Assembly (NCBI GenBank): GCA_934320645.1
Contig: CAKRFP010000018.1
Span: 1-54,346 of the forward strand
Length of the DNA: 54,346 nucleotides
Direction: 5' to 3'
From: an uncultured Bariatricus sp.
Lineage (GTDB): Bacteria; Bacillota; Clostridia; Lachnospirales; Lachnospiraceae
Of the stretch, positions 40,558-49,964 are shown piece after piece; positions within the stretch are counted from its first letter, which is position 1; each line of letters starts with the position of its first letter. Made by a program: the position numbers and the translations under genes. The notes under the pieces were generated by a model. The model did not search any database, had not been told where the DNA came from, and worked only from the letters and a program-made list of their open reading frames with translations.

Positions 40558-43551
40558 TTAATCGATGTACTGTTTTCTTGCTTCCCGGATTTCGGTTCCG
40601 CATTCTGCTGCCTGCACAGTAAATGCCATTGCAAAATCCTGAAGTTTTACTTTATTTTCTTCCAACTGTTCTTCTCCACAGCTGTTGCTTCCAAGTCCTG
40701 ACTGGCGATAATCCAGATGGATAATCACATCATCCGCTTTTTCAATTTCAAATGGATGCTGTGCTTTTTCCAGACTTTCATCGGTATAATTAGCAAGGTT
40801 CAGACCAAGCTTCTCCTCCATCTTGCATAACAGACCATCTTTTCCATCTCCAATACGGAACCATTTCACCTGTTCATGATGTCCGTTTTCCTGTGGGAAT
40901 ACATAATCTGTCATCATTCCGTCGACTGTATTTTCATAAATTCCCATAACAGATGCAGCCTTGCTGTCTACATAGCTTTCACCAGGTCCCATACCATACC
41001 ACGTTGTCTTCTGGAAGTCTTTATTTCCCTTCATAACAATGCCGATTCGTGGGAAGAATGCCGGTTCCAATTTTCCTCTCTGCACTGCCTTACCCTGCAG
41101 TTCAACTTTCATCTGACCACATGAATAGATTTCATATGTATAGTCACATTCAAATCCCCAGGACTGGTTATAGCAACTGAAGAATGTTCCGATCTGGACG
41201 ATCACCTTATCGACTTCTTCCTGGCAACTGACATACTCTGTCTCTTCTACCGGTTTCTGAATGAAATATTTATTCATCCAGTCCTCTTTCTTGTACATAT
41301 CGTTATCGATTGTTGCACGATATACGTTCATCCTCGGTCCTTCAGTCAGATATTCTTTTCCATCTTTTCCAAAGGAAACTAATTTTCCAAATACAGTACT
41401 GAATTTTGCTGTCACACGACTGTTCTGTACGGTAAGAACTCCCTGACCTTCCGTTACCTGAAGCTTATCAGCTGTTTCTCTTACTGAAAATTCATCTTTT
41501 CGGATCTGCATCGGAATCTGAACTTTCTTGATTTCATGTCCTGCCGGTGCATAGCTCCTTTCTTCTTTCTGACATACAGTCAGATTCAGATAATAGTCTG
41601 TATTTGCCTGTAATTCAAATGCAGTAAACGGTAAGGTAATGATCTTTCCTTCATGTGGAGCAACCGAAAGTCTTTCAATAGTTCCTTCCTGTACCGTCTG
41701 ATCTTCAGCCTTCACTTCCCAGTGAATCATTACAGTATCCAGATTCAGGAAATCATAATAATTCCGGATCTGAATTTTTCTCATGCTTCCTTCAACAGCC
41801 GTAATTTCTACCGGTGCAATGATCTGTTTGTATTCTTCCATTCCCGGAGACGGTGTTCTGTCCGGCATTAGAATCCCATCAATGCAGAAGTTCCCATTAG
41901 TTGGAAAATCTCCATAATTTCCACCGTATTTATAATACTTCTTATCCTCTTCTTCAGTGTAAATTCCATGATCATACCACTCCCAGAGAAATCCACCCTG
42001 AAGACGTTTGTACTTGCGATACATATCCTGGTATGCTTTTAATCCTCCAGGACCGTTTCCCATCGCATGTCCATATTCACACATTACGTGTGGTTTATCT
42101 CCTTTGATCTGATATTCAGCAATCTCTTTGAGACCTTTCAGTCTGGTATACATCGTAGAATATACATCTGTCACTTCTGCCTCAAAATCTCCTTCGTAAT
42201 GAATTAGTCTGGTATCATCCAACTCACGGATTGCTTCTGCTGCACTGCGGAAATTGCATCCGAATGCGGATTCATTTCCCATAGACCACATAATGATCGA
42301 TGGATGATTTCTGTCTCTCTTTACCATACGGACACTACGGTCTACATAAGCATCTTTCCATGTCTCATCATCTGTGATCCATGTATAATTTTCTACCCAT
42401 TCAAATCCATGGCATTCCAGATCTGCTTCATTGATCACATAAAGTCCATATTCGTCACACAGATCATAAAAATATTCATTTGCCGGATAATGCGAGCAGC
42501 GAACAGCATTGATATTGTACTGTTTCATCAGACGAATATCTGCTTCCATCTGCTCTCTTGTCACTCTTCTTCCTTCTCTTGGATTATAATCATGATGATT
42601 GACTCCGTTCAAAAGGATTACCTGATTATTGACACGGAAGTTCTTATCTTTGATCTCGATTTTGCGGAATCCACATCTGACTGTTACTTTCTGATTTTCT
42701 GTCATTACTGTAAATTCATATAACTCAGGTGTCTCAGCTGTCCATGTATGAACTTCCGGAATCTCAGCCTCAATACATATATCTTTTCCTTCTGAAACAA
42801 GTTCACCTTCAAGAACAGTCTTTCCTTTATAAGAAAGCTTCCAGCCAAGATTTGTACCAGCCTGTTTCATTGTAATTCCAGCTGTAAAAAGACCATTTTT
42901 ATAGTTGTCATCCAGTGTTCCATTTACCCGAAGATCCAGAACTGCATTCTTTTCCTCATTGATCAGTTCTACATCCCTGTAGATTCCTGATAACCACCAC
43001 ATATCCTGATCTTCCAGATAAGTACCGTCTGACCACTTATATACACGAACGGTAATGTCATTTTCACCTGTTTTTACAAACCCGGTAATGTCAAATTCTG
43101 AAGGCAGTCTGCTGACTTTTCCAAATCCAACATGGTTTCCATTTACCCATACATCAAATGCACTGTCAACACCATGGAATTTCAGAACCGTGTCTTTTTC
43201 CATCCACTGTTCATCTAATACAACTGTCTTTTTATAAATTCCGGTTGGATTTTCATCTGGTACATACGGTGGGTTTACCGGAAATGGATATAACACATCT
43301 GTGTAATGCATCTTGTCATACCCTCTAAGCTGCCATACGGACGGAACATCAATCTTATCCCATCCTTCACATGCCCCTGACTGTTCAAATCCTTCCGGTG
43401 ATAATTCCGGTGCATCAACATATTTAAAATTCCATTCCCCATTTAAACTGATTTTCTTTTGCGAATCTTTATAAAAAGCCGTTCGTGCTTCTCTTCTCCC
43501 AATTCCGGTAATCCGATGGTCTTCCCATCTTTTTACTGTTTTTCTTGCCAT
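40558..43551 (-). CDS. lacZ: GH2 beta-galactosidase (LacZ type)
   Basis: This 997-residue five-domain GH2 enzyme is close to E. coli LacZ (1024). It has a sugar-binding domain (about 40-210), immunoglobulin-like domain (about 215-320), TIM barrel (about 320-620) and C-terminal beta-galactosidase small-chain domain (about 720-985). The acid/base Glu lies in WSMGNESAFG near 427 and the nucleophile in MCEYGHAMGNG near 492. HWFxQ-type GVNHHDYNPREG and RCSHYPANEYFYDLCDEYGLYVI are kept. No signal peptide, so it acts on imported galactosides. The CUT1 importer is immediately upstream. Confidence 0.93.
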   Translation of the reverse strand: MARKTVKRWEDHRITGIGRREARTAFYKDSQKKISLNGEWNFKYVDAPELSPEGFEQSGACEGWDKIDVPSVWQLRGYDKMHYTDVLYPFPVNPPYVPDENPTGIYKKTVVLDEQWMEKDTVLKFHGVDSAFDVWVNGNHVGFGKVSRLPSEFDITGFVKTGENDITVRVYKWSDGTYLEDQDMWWLSGIYRDVELINEEKNAVLDLRVNGTLDDNYKNGLFTAGITMKQAGTNLGWKLSYKGKTVLEGELVSEGKDICIEAEIPEVHTWTAETPELYEFTVMTENQKVTVRCGFRKIEIKDKNFRVNNQVILLNGVNHHDYNPREGRRVTREQMEADIRLMKQYNINAVRCSHYPANEYFYDLCDEYGLYVINEADLECHGFEWVENYTWITDDETWKDAYVDRSVRMVKRDRNHPSIIMWSMGNESAFGCNFRSAAEAIRELDDTRLIHYEGDFEAEVTDVYSTMYTRLKGLKEIAEYQIKGDKPHVMCEYGHAMGNGPGGLKAYQDMYRKYKRLQGGFLWEWYDHGIYTEEEDKKYYKYGGNYGDFPTNGNFCIDGILMPDRTPSPGMEEYKQIIAPVEITAVEGSMRKIQIRNYYDFLNLDTVMIHWEVKAEDQTVQEGTIERLSVAPHEGKIITLPFTAFELQANTDYYLNLTVCQKEERSYAPAGHEIKKVQIPMQIRKDEFSVRETADKLQVTEGQGVLTVQNSRVTAKFSTVFGKLVSFGKDGKEYLTEGPRMNVYRATIDNDMYKKEDWMNKYFIQKPVEETEYVSCQEEVDKVIVQIGTFFSCYNQSWGFECDYTYEIYSCGQMKVELQGKAVQRGKLEPAFFPRIGIVMKGNKDFQKTTWYGMGPGESYVDSKAASVMGIYENTVDGMMTDYVFPQENGHHEQVKWFRIGDGKDGLLCKMEEKLGLNLANYTDESLEKAQHPFEIEKADDVIIHLDYRQSGLGSNSCGEEQLEENKVKLQDFAMAFTVQAAECGTEIREARKQYID

Positions 43552-43592
43552 AATTTTCTCCTCTCAAGCGGTATCCCATATAAGACAACAAC

Positions 43593-43625
43593 AGCGGTCA
43601 GACAGATACAGTCTGCCTGACCGCT
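43593..43625 (-). terminator. Intercistronic hairpin between the permease gene and lacZ
   Basis: AGCGGTCAG and CTGACCGCT form a stem, extended by an inner AGA/TCT-type pairing. No T run follows on the minus strand, so it more likely stabilises or partially attenuates the polycistronic transcript. Confidence 0.55.
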
Positions 43626-43637
43626 CCATACGCCTGT

Positions 43638-44459
43638 CTATTTGATAGAACCACTGGTTCCTTCAACAATATATTTCTGCGCGATAATGAAAATAATGAT
43701 CGGCGGAATAATCATAATAATTGTAATACAGAGCATCGGAATAATCTGTGTACTGTGAACTCCTTTAAATGAAGCAAGTCCAAGTGCCAATGTATATTTG
43801 CTTCTGTCCTGTAAAAAGATGAGTGGTCCAAGATAGTCATTCCATACAGTCAGCATATTAAGTACACCGACAAGAATCAATGAAGGTTTCATGATCGGCA
43901 TGAAAATCTTCCAGTAAATCTGGAACTGATTTGCACCGTCAATTCGTGCTGCTTCCTCAAAATCCTTCGGGATTCCCATAAGGAACTGTCTCATCAGGAA
44001 TACATAATAGGCAGATCCGAACCACGCCGGCACGATCAGCGGCTTCAGTGTATTGATCCATCCGAATAAGTTAAATTCCATATACTGCGGAATCATGGTA
44101 ACATCCCATGGAATCATCATTGTTGAAAGCAGGATCATAAAGAGGATATTTTTCCCTTTAAAGTTAAATCTTGCAAATCCATAAGCAACCAGTGAACATG
44201 AAAGAACCTGTCCGACTGTTGTCAGAACTGTTACAAGAATTGAATTCCAGAGATATGTTCCAAACGGCTGTGATTTCCATGCATTAATAAAGTTCTCAAA
44301 ATGCCATTCTGACGGCAGAAGTTTCGGCGGATATGCAATTGCTTCTCCTTCTGTCTTAAATGCAGAAAACAGCATGTAAATAAACGGTGCAAGAAAGTAA
44401 ATGGCTACCAGTCCGAGTAATATGTAAATTACAATTTTTGATTTTTTAGACATCTTCAT
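43638..44459 (-). CDS. CUT1 sugar ABC transporter permease (MalG type)
   Basis: This 273-residue permease has six membrane helices and the EAA loop EEAARIDGANQFQIYWKIFMPIMKPSL that docks on the ATPase. With the MalF-type partner it forms the channel for the adjacent binding protein. No ATPase gene is present in the operon, so it must share a general MsmX-type ATPase encoded elsewhere. It overlaps the MalF-type gene by one base. Confidence 0.92.
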   Translation of the reverse strand: MKMSKKSKIVIYILLGLVAIYFLAPFIYMLFSAFKTEGEAIAYPPKLLPSEWHFENFINAWKSQPFGTYLWNSILVTVLTTVGQVLSCSLVAYGFARFNFKGKNILFMILLSTMMIPWDVTMIPQYMEFNLFGWINTLKPLIVPAWFGSAYYVFLMRQFLMGIPKDFEEAARIDGANQFQIYWKIFMPIMKPSLILVGVLNMLTVWNDYLGPLIFLQDRSKYTLALGLASFKGVHSTQIIPMLCITIIMIIPPIIIFIIAQKYIVEGTSGSIK

Positions 44460-45394
44460 TACTTTCTACCCCCTTTTTTCTTTTTTGTTTTCTTTGCTCC
44501 GCTGTTTTTAGCTTCTGTCTCATAGAATACCCATGCGGATGATGACTTGAATACCACAGCAGTCAGCAGCAGAATGATAATAAACATTACCCATGCGTTT
44601 GCACTGGCATATCCAAGTTTGTGATGTTTGAATGCGTTATTGTATGTATACAGTCCATAGAAGTAGGTAGATTTAAGCGGTCCACCTCCAGTAAGAAGCA
44701 TAACCAGTGTTACCTGCTGGAAAGAACTGATAATTGACGTAATCAGGTTAAATAAAATTGTAGGTGTAATAATCGGAAGTGTAATACTGAAAAATTTTCT
44801 TGCAGGACCTGCACCATCAATGGATGCAGCTTCGTATACATCAACCGGAATATTTTTGATATCTGTGTAGAAGATAAGCATCATCGTTCCAACACCAAAC
44901 GCACTTGCAATAATGACTGCAAGAAGTGCCCATGCCGGATCAACCAGCCACTTCGGTCCTTTGATTCCAAGAAGAGATAACAGATAATTCAGTACACCAT
45001 AATCTCCGTTGAGAATCCATCCCCAGATGATAGAAACCGCTACACCTGAGATAACTGCCGGAATATAGAAAATTGTACGGAATACTTTTACTCCTTTAAC
45101 CGGCTGTGTGATCAGCATTGCAAGGAACAATGCGATAATCATGTTAAGCGGTACGAAAATTGCCGCATATTTCAAACTGATTATAAGGGATTTCCAGAAC
45201 TGTTTGTCCTTTGTAAACATATCAATATAGTTCCCAAGTCCCCTGAATGTTGGCGCTGTTGTAAGCGGCCAGTCAAAAAAGCTCATGATCAAAGACAGAA
45301 TCAGGGGACCGATTGTAAATACAAGGAATCCGATAATCCACGGCATAATAAACAAATACGGTGTGGCCGTCTTCAGGAATTTTCTCTGCTTCAT
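44459..45394 (-). CDS. CUT1 sugar ABC transporter permease (MalF type)
   Basis: This 311-residue permease has six helices, with EAA loop YEAASIDGAGPARKFFSITLPIITPT. The N-terminus is RKFLKTATPYLFIMPWIIGF and the C-terminus is strongly basic (KKTKKKKGGRK). It lacks the extra periplasmic P2 loop of enterobacterial MalF, as usual in Gram-positives. It lies 68 bases after the binding-protein gene, separated by a hairpin. Confidence 0.92.
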   Translation of the reverse strand: MKQRKFLKTATPYLFIMPWIIGFLVFTIGPLILSLIMSFFDWPLTTAPTFRGLGNYIDMFTKDKQFWKSLIISLKYAAIFVPLNMIIALFLAMLITQPVKGVKVFRTIFYIPAVISGVAVSIIWGWILNGDYGVLNYLLSLLGIKGPKWLVDPAWALLAVIIASAFGVGTMMLIFYTDIKNIPVDVYEAASIDGAGPARKFFSITLPIITPTILFNLITSIISSFQQVTLVMLLTGGGPLKSTYFYGLYTYNNAFKHHKLGYASANAWVMFIIILLLTAVVFKSSSAWVFYETEAKNSGAKKTKKKKGGRK

Positions 45395-45417
45395 TTTTCT
45401 TCTCTCCTATTTATCGA

Positions 45418-45443
45418 CGCCGGAATCATAAATTGTTCCGGCG
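45418..45443 (-). terminator. Intercistronic hairpin after the sugar-binding protein gene
   Basis: CGCCGGAA and TTCCGGCG pair perfectly around 10 bases, with no T run. Such hairpins after binding-protein genes typically raise their transcript level relative to the permeases. Confidence 0.7.
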
Positions 45444-45462
45444 CCGGTTTGTTTGTATGATA

Positions 45463-46701
45463 TTACTGTGCGTCTGCTGCTTCTTTCAAAACATCTTTTA
45501 CATCCATGTATGAGCTTGGATTGAAAATCTGTTCAAATGATAAGCTGAGGTTTTCTGAAATTTCTGACCAGTCTTCAATCAGGAAGCTTGCCGGAGTATG
45601 TCCGTCACTCTGCTCAAGCATCTCATAGAATGGTGCATATTCTGGTTCATCCATGATACCTTCAGATTCTACAACACTGTTAAGTACCGGAAGTTCCATA
45701 CCGATTCTTGCTTTGTTGCATTCTTCGCCTGTCCAGTATTTTACGAATTCCCATGCAGCATCTTTATTCTTGCTGTCTTTTGAAATAGAAAGTCCTGAAG
45801 AACTCAGAATACTTACAGAGGTCTTTCCGTCAAAAGAAGGAATTTTTGCCACACCATAATTCATTCCATCCTCATTAAAAGAAGCAATTGACCATGATCC
45901 ATATACATACATTGCTGCTGTACCGGCACGAAATTCATCAGTTCCGTTCTTTTCTGTTGCAATTGCATATCCGTCTTTTTCCATATCCTGGAACATTTTA
46001 AATACTTCCTGGGATTCTTTTGAATCAATCTGACCTGCCATCTGTCCGTCTTCGTCACAATAAGCAGTTCCATTGCTCCACAGATACATTTCAAAATCAT
46101 ACGGATCTGGTTTCATCTGGAATGCAAAACCTTTCTGACCTGTCTTTTCTTCAATTGTCTTGGCAGCTGCCTGAAGATCTGACCATGTCCAGTCATCTGT
46201 AGGTTCTTCTACACCAGCCTGTGCAAAAAGGTCTTTGTTATAGAAAAGTGAATGTGTTGTAAATCCCACTGGAATACCATATGTTGTTCCGTCTAATGAG
46301 TTGTAATTCCACAGTGTGCTGTAGAAATCATTCTTATAATCATCGCCTTCTTTGTCGATATACTCATCCAGAGGTTCAAGACCATCTGCATATGCCGGGT
46401 AGTTCCACATATACATAACATCCGGTGTATCTCCAGATCCCATACCTGCACTGATCTTTGTATCAAAATCACTTCCGTATGCTTCCAGTGTTACTTCAAT
46501 GTCATCATGTTCCTCATTAAATTTATCTACAAGTTTCTGCTGAGCATCTACATCATCAGCTACATCCCATGTTGCAAAACGGATTGCTGTCTTTCCGTCA
46601 CTTGTCTTTCCGTTATTGCTGTCTTTCTTGTTTCCACAAGCAGTCAGCATCATTGATCCTGTAAGTGCAAGTACGCACATTACTGCAATTTTCCTCTTCA
46701 T
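45463..46701 (-). CDS. Extracellular sugar-binding lipoprotein of a CUT1 ABC transporter
   Basis: This 412-residue lipoprotein has a signal peptide with lipobox LTAC (Cys22). SBP_bac_1 family, with the AAWEFVKYWTGEECN segment near the C-terminal third. It captures an oligosaccharide for the downstream permeases. Since the operon encodes LacZ and a GH65 phosphorylase, the ligand is probably a di- or oligosaccharide with beta-galactosyl and/or alpha-glucosyl residues. It is the first gene after the LacI-controlled promoter, with AAAGGAGG before ATG. Confidence 0.92.
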   Translation of the reverse strand: MKRKIAVMCVLALTGSMMLTACGNKKDSNNGKTSDGKTAIRFATWDVADDVDAQQKLVDKFNEEHDDIEVTLEAYGSDFDTKISAGMGSGDTPDVMYMWNYPAYADGLEPLDEYIDKEGDDYKNDFYSTLWNYNSLDGTTYGIPVGFTTHSLFYNKDLFAQAGVEEPTDDWTWSDLQAAAKTIEEKTGQKGFAFQMKPDPYDFEMYLWSNGTAYCDEDGQMAGQIDSKESQEVFKMFQDMEKDGYAIATEKNGTDEFRAGTAAMYVYGSWSIASFNEDGMNYGVAKIPSFDGKTSVSILSSSGLSISKDSKNKDAAWEFVKYWTGEECNKARIGMELPVLNSVVESEGIMDEPEYAPFYEMLEQSDGHTPASFLIEDWSEISENLSLSFEQIFNPSSYMDVKDVLKEAADAQ

Positions 46702-46745
46702 AAATCATTTCCTCCTTTGATTCACTTATTTTATTTGGTAAAACC

Positions 46746-46774
46746 ACTATACTATTTTACTAGTTAAATGTAAA
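46746..46774 (-). promoter_or_regulatory. Promoter of the sugar importer/LacZ/GH65 operon
   Basis: Minus-strand TTTACA (46769-46774), 17 bases, TATAGT (46746-46751), 45 bases before the start codon. The 329-base gap 46702-47030 otherwise holds the operator, AT-rich sequence and the regulator's terminator. Confidence 0.75.
46755..46768. promoter_or_regulatory. Candidate LacI-family operator in the promoter spacer
   Basis: TTTTACTAGTTAAA is a palindrome with one mismatched pair centred on CTAG, and lies wholly between the -35 and -10. Occupancy would block the promoter. The adjacent LacI-family protein is the likely binder. Related half-sites (TTTACT, GTTAAA) also occur upstream of the regulator gene near 48145-48170. 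Confidence 0.5.
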
Positions 46775-46978
46775 TACTTTTTACCCTATAAATATTTTTT
46801 CTCTATTTTACCCATTATTTACACCATATTTTTATATACTTTTCACAATTTTTATCTTAGTAAAACTGCATTTTATTTTAAATAAAGTTGTATGTTTTTA
46901 CTTGGTTGATTTTAACTCTTTATTTTTAGCTAAAAAAATCATAATAAAACAACCTGTCATTACTCGATCTGTATACAT

Positions 46979-47012
46979 AAAAAGGCTATAGGACATTCTC
47001 CGTTCCATAGCC
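46979..47012 (-). terminator. Terminator of the LacI-family gene
   Basis: GGCTATGGA-type and TCCTATAGCC arms pair around a 10-base loop, followed by five T residues on the minus strand, 19 bases after the stop. Confidence 0.85.
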
Positions 47013-47030
47013 TCTTACTTTTTTACCTTA

Positions 47031-48020
47031 TTAAAATTTTTTAACACTGTCACGTATATAAAGTTTAGTCGGGATTGAAACTTTTACACAAATCTCTCTT
47101 CCATGTATAATTCGCTCTTCCAGAAGTTTTACTGCATATTCTCCCATGAACTCCATGTACAGTCTCACTGTAGTAAGTGGAGGAACCATGTATTTCGCAG
47201 TTGGGATATCATTAAAGCCAATAATACTGATATCATCCGGTATTTTAAGCCCAAGTTCATATGCAGCCCGATAACTTCCTGCTGCCATCGAATCATTCGC
47301 AACAAACAAGGCAGTCGGCAGATTTCCTTCCTCGTAAAACTCTTTCAGAAGTTTGTATCCATATTTTGCATAATAAGCACCAAACTTTGTATATTCCGGG
47401 TGATACAGTCCCCGTTTTTTCAAAGCGTTCTGAAAATGCTGTATTCTCGTATCCAGTACTTCATCCCCCTCCTTATCAACTTCTCGACAGCCGATCATCC
47501 CAATTCTCGTATGTCCACACTCTACCAGATAAGAAACAATCTCTTCTACTGCCCGTCTATAGTCTACCACAATTGAATCGAATCTCTTTGGGTTTGGATC
47601 TGCATCAATAAATATAACCGGGCATTCCCATATCTCTATTGCTTCTACCATTTTTTTTGTAAATGTACCGGTACAGATTACACCATCTAATCCGTTGATC
47701 ATCTCCGGCGAATCATCCAGTTTCACAATCACCTTTGTATATCCTTCTTCTTCCAGTTTTTTTTCTATAGCAAGCCTGATACAAAGATAATAAGGATCCT
47801 GAAGTTCTTCTTCAGGAGAATAAGAATAAAATACACCTATCTTCAGTTTTCGCCTGCGCTTTTTCTGTGCGCGTACTTCGTATTCTAATTCCTCCGCAAT
47901 TTCAAAAATTCTTTTTTTTGTCTCTTCCTGCGCATTCAAAGTTTCATCATGATTCAACACTCTGGATACTGTCGCTATGGAAACCCCTGCTTTTGCCGCA
48001 ATGTCCTTAATCGTCGCCAT
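47031..48020 (-). CDS. LacI/GalR-family transcriptional regulator
   Basis: This 329-residue protein has an N-terminal HTH at 2-25 (TIKDIAAKAGVSIATVSRVLNHD) with a hinge helix, then a periplasmic-binding-like effector domain from about 60 with a GHTRIGMIGC segment. The basic AQKKRRRKLKIGVFYSYSPEEEL junction resembles GalR/EbgR-type regulators. It is upstream of, and codirectional with, the importer/LacZ/GH65 operon and probably represses it until a galactoside-type inducer is present. Start ATG behind GGGGGAAGG. Confidence 0.9.
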   Translation of the reverse strand: MATIKDIAAKAGVSIATVSRVLNHDETLNAQEETKKRIFEIAEELEYEVRAQKKRRRKLKIGVFYSYSPEEELQDPYYLCIRLAIEKKLEEEGYTKVIVKLDDSPEMINGLDGVICTGTFTKKMVEAIEIWECPVIFIDADPNPKRFDSIVVDYRRAVEEIVSYLVECGHTRIGMIGCREVDKEGDEVLDTRIQHFQNALKKRGLYHPEYTKFGAYYAKYGYKLLKEFYEEGNLPTALFVANDSMAAGSYRAAYELGLKIPDDISIIGFNDIPTAKYMVPPLTTVRLYMEFMGEYAVKLLEERIIHGREICVKVSIPTKLYIRDSVKKF

Positions 48021-48116
48021 GTCCTTCCCCCATTATTTCTCTTTCTTTTTATTTTCTTTCAATATTGCCTTAATGCATTTTCCCTTGATGACTTTCCTTT
48101 GCAATTTATTTAATTC

Positions 48117-48122
48117 ATTATA
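48117..48122 (-). promoter_or_regulatory. Extended -10 of the LacI-family gene
   Basis: Minus-strand TATAAT preceded by GTGTGC; no good -35 at 16-18 bases. It is about 97 bases before the start codon. Confidence 0.5.
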
Positions 48123-48219
48123 GCACACATTTCGGAGAAATAAATCACTTTAGTAAAATTTAACTTTTTTACTGCTCTGTTTTCCAACTTTTACTTTTAC
48201 CTAGAACTTTATAAGTTGT

Positions 48220-48261
48220 AAAAAACCGGGCAGTTCACTTTTAAATGTGCTTCTGCCCGGC
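48220..48261 (-). terminator. Terminator of the araBDA operon
   Basis: GCCGGGCAG and CTGCCCGG arms, with an inner GCAC/GTG pairing, are followed by six T residues on the minus strand, 32 bases after the araA stop. Confidence 0.9.
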
Positions 48262-48292
48262 TTTCTATTCCTTAGAATTCATCTGCTGCCCT

Positions 48293-49792
48293 TTATTTTC
48301 TATACGCAGCTTCATTCCATCTTAATTCATTTTTGAAATCTCTGATCTTTGTATCTTTGTCGATATAAACAGCTTCAATTCCCATTTCTTCTGCCCAGTC
48401 ACCCATCTGTTCCGGTGTCAGGTCATAAGAGAATGCTGTATGGTGAGCTCCACCTGCAAGGATCCATGCTTCTGCGCCTGTTCTGAGGTCTGGCTGTGGT
48501 GTCCAGAATGCAGTTGCAACCGGAAGCTTCGGCATCGGTTTCTCTGTCTTCTTGCAATCTACGCTGTTGATGATCAGGCGGAATCTGTCGCCAAGATCAA
48601 CAAGTGATGTTGCGATAGCCGGTCCTTCTTTGGCTGTAAATACAAGACGTGTAGGATCTTCTCTGTCACCCATGCTAAGTGGCTGGCACTTGATGCTGAT
48701 CGGTCCGTCTGCGATTGTCGGGCAAACTTCCAGCATATGAGCTTCCAGGATGCCTTCTTTTCCAGGTACAAGGTTGTATGTGTAGTCTTCCATGAAGGAA
48801 GTTCCCTTTGCATCTTTCTTGCCCTGTGTCATGATCTTCATTACACGGACCATAGCTGCTGTCTTCCAGTCACCTTCCGCACCGAAACCATATCCTTTTT
48901 CCATCAGTCTCTGCATTGCAAGTCCCGGAAGCTGCTGAAGTGATCCAAGATCTCCGAAGTGTGTAACGATTGCCTGATAGTTGTTTGCTTCGAGGAATCT
49001 TTCAAATCCAAGTTCGATCTGAGCCTGAACTGCTACATGTTTTCTGAATTCAGCTTCATCTCTTCCTTCAAGAAGGATCTGATATTTGTCATAATATTCT
49101 TCAACAAGAGCATTTACATCGCCCTGTCCAACCTGAGCTACTGCGTCAGCAACTTCATTTACCGGGTAAGCATCAACTTCCCATCCGAATTTGATCTGAG
49201 CCTCTACTTTGTCACCTTCTGTTACGGCAACGTTTCTCATATTGTCAGCTACACGCATAACACGTACATGGCTGCTTTCGATGACACCAACTGCTGTACG
49301 CATCCAGTCACCGATTCTTTCCTGTGTTTCTTTGTCTTCCCAGTATCCCATGATAACTTTACGGTTCTTCTGAAGGCGTGTGAAAATATGTCCGAATTCA
49401 CGGTCGCCATGAGCTGCCTGGTTCTCATTCATGAAGTCCATGTCGATGGTGTCGTATGGGATTTCACGGTTGAACTGTGTGTGAAGGTGAAGTAATGGTT
49501 TTCTCAGTTCCTTTAATCCGAGGATCCATGATTTTGCCGGTGAGAATGTGTGGCACCATGTGATCACACCTGCACAGTTCTCATCTGTGTTTGCTTCATT
49601 GAATGTTCTTCTGATGACTTCGTTTGTGATGAGGGTTGGTTTCCATACTACTTCGTATGGGAGGATTCCTGATTCATTGAGTGCTTTTACAATGATCTGT
49701 GAATGCTCCGCAACGTGTGCGAGGCATTCATCTCCGTATAAATCCTGTGATCCTGTGCAAAACCAAAATTTGTAATCTTTCTGTACTAACAT
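48293..49792 (-). CDS. araA: L-arabinose isomerase
   Basis: This 500-residue Mn2+-dependent enzyme converts L-arabinose to L-ribulose. I start it at the ATG at 49792, which AAGGAG precedes; the longer frame has no site. It has family blocks FWFCTGSQDLYG near the start, WCHTFSPAKSWILGL, and EGDWKTAAMVRVMK with the metal-binding Glu; the length matches B. subtilis AraA (496). Last gene of araBDA; two palindromic repeat units separate it from araD. Confidence 0.95.
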   Translation of the reverse strand: MLVQKDYKFWFCTGSQDLYGDECLAHVAEHSQIIVKALNESGILPYEVVWKPTLITNEVIRRTFNEANTDENCAGVITWCHTFSPAKSWILGLKELRKPLLHLHTQFNREIPYDTIDMDFMNENQAAHGDREFGHIFTRLQKNRKVIMGYWEDKETQERIGDWMRTAVGVIESSHVRVMRVADNMRNVAVTEGDKVEAQIKFGWEVDAYPVNEVADAVAQVGQGDVNALVEEYYDKYQILLEGRDEAEFRKHVAVQAQIELGFERFLEANNYQAIVTHFGDLGSLQQLPGLAMQRLMEKGYGFGAEGDWKTAAMVRVMKIMTQGKKDAKGTSFMEDYTYNLVPGKEGILEAHMLEVCPTIADGPISIKCQPLSMGDREDPTRLVFTAKEGPAIATSLVDLGDRFRLIINSVDCKKTEKPMPKLPVATAFWTPQPDLRTGAEAWILAGGAHHTAFSYDLTPEQMGDWAEEMGIEAVYIDKDTKIRDFKNELRWNEAAYRK

Positions 49793-49860
49793 GTTTTTAT
49801 TCTCCTTTTTATTTGATTTCTTTGTTGAATGATTCACTCTATCTTCCCAACACGAGTTCG

Positions 49861-49905
49861 GTCTTACTAAGCTCGCAGTCGCATACGCTCCCGCTCACTA
49901 AGTGC
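49861..49905. repeat. Palindromic repeat unit B in the araD-araA gap
   Basis: On the minus strand it begins GCACTTAGTGAGCGGGAGC and ends CTTAGTAAGAC. Aligned directly with unit A it shares GCACTTA-TGA, GAGC, GCGAC and TTAGT at matching spacing. Its arms pair imperfectly; outer GTTCGG/CCGAAC bases extend it. Confidence 0.6.
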
Positions 49906-49919
49906 GCCGAACAGGCAAC

Positions 49920-49963
49920 GCACTAAATTCATGCGTCGCCTACGGCTCGCATTCATTAAGTGC
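49920..49963. repeat. Palindromic repeat unit A in the araD-araA gap
   Basis: Arms GCACTTAATGAATGCG and CGCATGAATTTAGTGC pair at 13 of 16 positions around a 12-base loop. It abuts the araD stop codon directly. Confidence 0.7.
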
Positions 49964-49964
49964 T

